Part shown: in pieces, positions 63,688 through 64,000 of the stretch
How the letters are laid out: every line of letters starts with the position of its first letter
How positions within the stretch are numbered: the stretch's first letter is position 1
DNA from: Haloplanus sp. HW8-1
GTDB lineage: Archaea; Halobacteriota; Halobacteria; Halobacteriales; Haloferacaceae
Reading direction: 5' to 3'
DNA: 64,000 bases
Assembly: GCF_023703795.1 (NCBI RefSeq)
Contig: NZ_CP098518.1
Location: 62,001-126,000 of the forward strand
Program-made: the position numbers and the translations under genes
The notes under the pieces: model-generated
Told to the model about the DNA's origin: nothing
The model's database searches: none
The model's input: the letters and a program-made list of their open reading frames with translations, nothing else

Positions 63688-64000
63688 TCAGGTTTCCGGG
63701 GTGAGCACCGCGTGGGTGATATCCGGCGTGAACTCGTCGCCGGGGAGTTGTTGTTTGATCGCCGTCTCGGCGTCGCTGACCGCGAACTCGTGGGTGTTGA
63801 TCGCCGCGATGTCCTCGCCCCGTCTGGCGACGATGTCCATCGCGCGTTCGACGTTGAGTGCCTGCCCCCGACCGCCGATGAGCATGACTTCGTCGTGGAC
63901 GAGGCTGTCGGTGTCTATCTCCGTCGTCTCCCCGACCAGTCCCGGCAGCACGACCCGTCCCTTGGGCTCGACGACCGACAGGCCGAGCTGGATGGCCTGC
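63688..64000 (-). CDS. Zinc-type medium-chain alcohol/sugar dehydrogenase, C-terminal part
   Basis: The frame is open to the window edge; only ~104 C-terminal residues are seen: AIQLGLSVVEPKGRVVLPGL, HDEVMLIGGRGQALNVERAM, then AINTHEFAVSDAETAIKQQL. This is the end of the nucleotide-binding domain and the last catalytic strands of an MDR dehydrogenase (threonine/alcohol/sugar type). The N-terminal zinc-binding part lies outside. It stands at the head of the cluster with the thermosome paralogue, MFS and cupin. Confidence 0.8.
   Translation of the reverse strand, partial: QAIQLGLSVVEPKGRVVLPGLVGETTEIDTDSLVHDEVMLIGGRGQALNVERAMDIVARRGEDIAAINTHEFAVSDAETAIKQQLPGDEFTPDITHAVLTPET

Overview
The window is high-GC, gene-dense DNA from a haloarchaeon (halophilic euryarchaeon). 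Evidence: strongly acidic predicted proteins; leaderless-style archaeal promoters with TATA boxes 25-30 bases upstream of starts (for example tttatata before the thermosome gene); thermosome, L40e, RPA/RPA-associated and ThiR genes; Tat-type lipoprotein signals; bacterioopsin-activator-type regulators; tRNA genes without an encoded CCA. The gene content looks like a Haloferacales chromosome, but the genus cannot be fixed from the sequence alone.

Layout. 1-13.6 kb: the 3' end of scpA, a PAS/GAF/Bat regulator, a tandem winged-helix protein, an AEC transporter, a phosphoribosyltransferase, PhzF, PEP synthase, an MfnA/PanD-type decarboxylase, a VTT-like membrane protein and a large Tat-exported PQQ-propeller receptor kinase. 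13.88-22.62 kb: an 8.7-kb integrated element inserted into a glutathione S-transferase-like gene. It is bounded by an 11-bp repeat (gtgtggtagac) and carries a tyrosine integrase, an AbrB regulator, a chain of micro-ORFs, a primase-SF3 helicase, an HTH protein, three short proteins sharing an MTRK-RR N-terminus, an unknown 333-aa protein and an AT-rich lipoprotein gene. The displaced GST C-terminus is left at the far end, while the element supplies a substitute C-terminus to the main gene.

22.6-31.5 kb: GST, thi4, a possible DUF6775-type protein, then a dcd-thiR-methyltransferase operon on the minus strand, citrate synthase, a GGCT-like protein, the ilvA-ridA pair, tRNA-Ser(GGA) and a patch of tRNA 3'-end fragments. 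31.5-52.1 kb: housekeeping genes: thermosome, ornithine cyclodeaminase family, leuS, two related histidine kinases flanking hsp20 and pheA, hisH, family-4 UDG, DUF99, a metallo-beta-lactamase-fold hydrolase, L40e, a TRAM protein, Tfx, a sugar nucleotidyltransferase with an internal tandem duplication, RPA plus RPA-associated protein, and a CopG-like protein. 52.2-55.1 kb: tRNA-His(GTG) with decayed 3'-end copies, an AI-2E family membrane protein, then a 1.3-kb AT-rich stretch without recognisable genes. 55.1-64 kb: a four-gene sugar-type ABC importer, cupin, MFS transporter, a divergent thermosome paralogue lacking two catalytic aspartates, and the C-terminal part of a zinc-type dehydrogenase, all on the minus strand.

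Functional links inferred from context: IlvA makes reactive enamines that RidA clears; ThiR probably senses thiamine phosphate and may control the nearby thi4; RPA and its OB-fold partner are one operon; the ABC importer and the MFS/cupin/dehydrogenase group look like an uptake and catabolic locus. The best candidates for undescribed biology are the integrated element (target choice, micro-ORF chain, MTRK protein trio), the probably ATPase-impaired thermosome paralogue, and the Tat-routed receptor kinase. All functions are read from sequence by eye; no database search was run.
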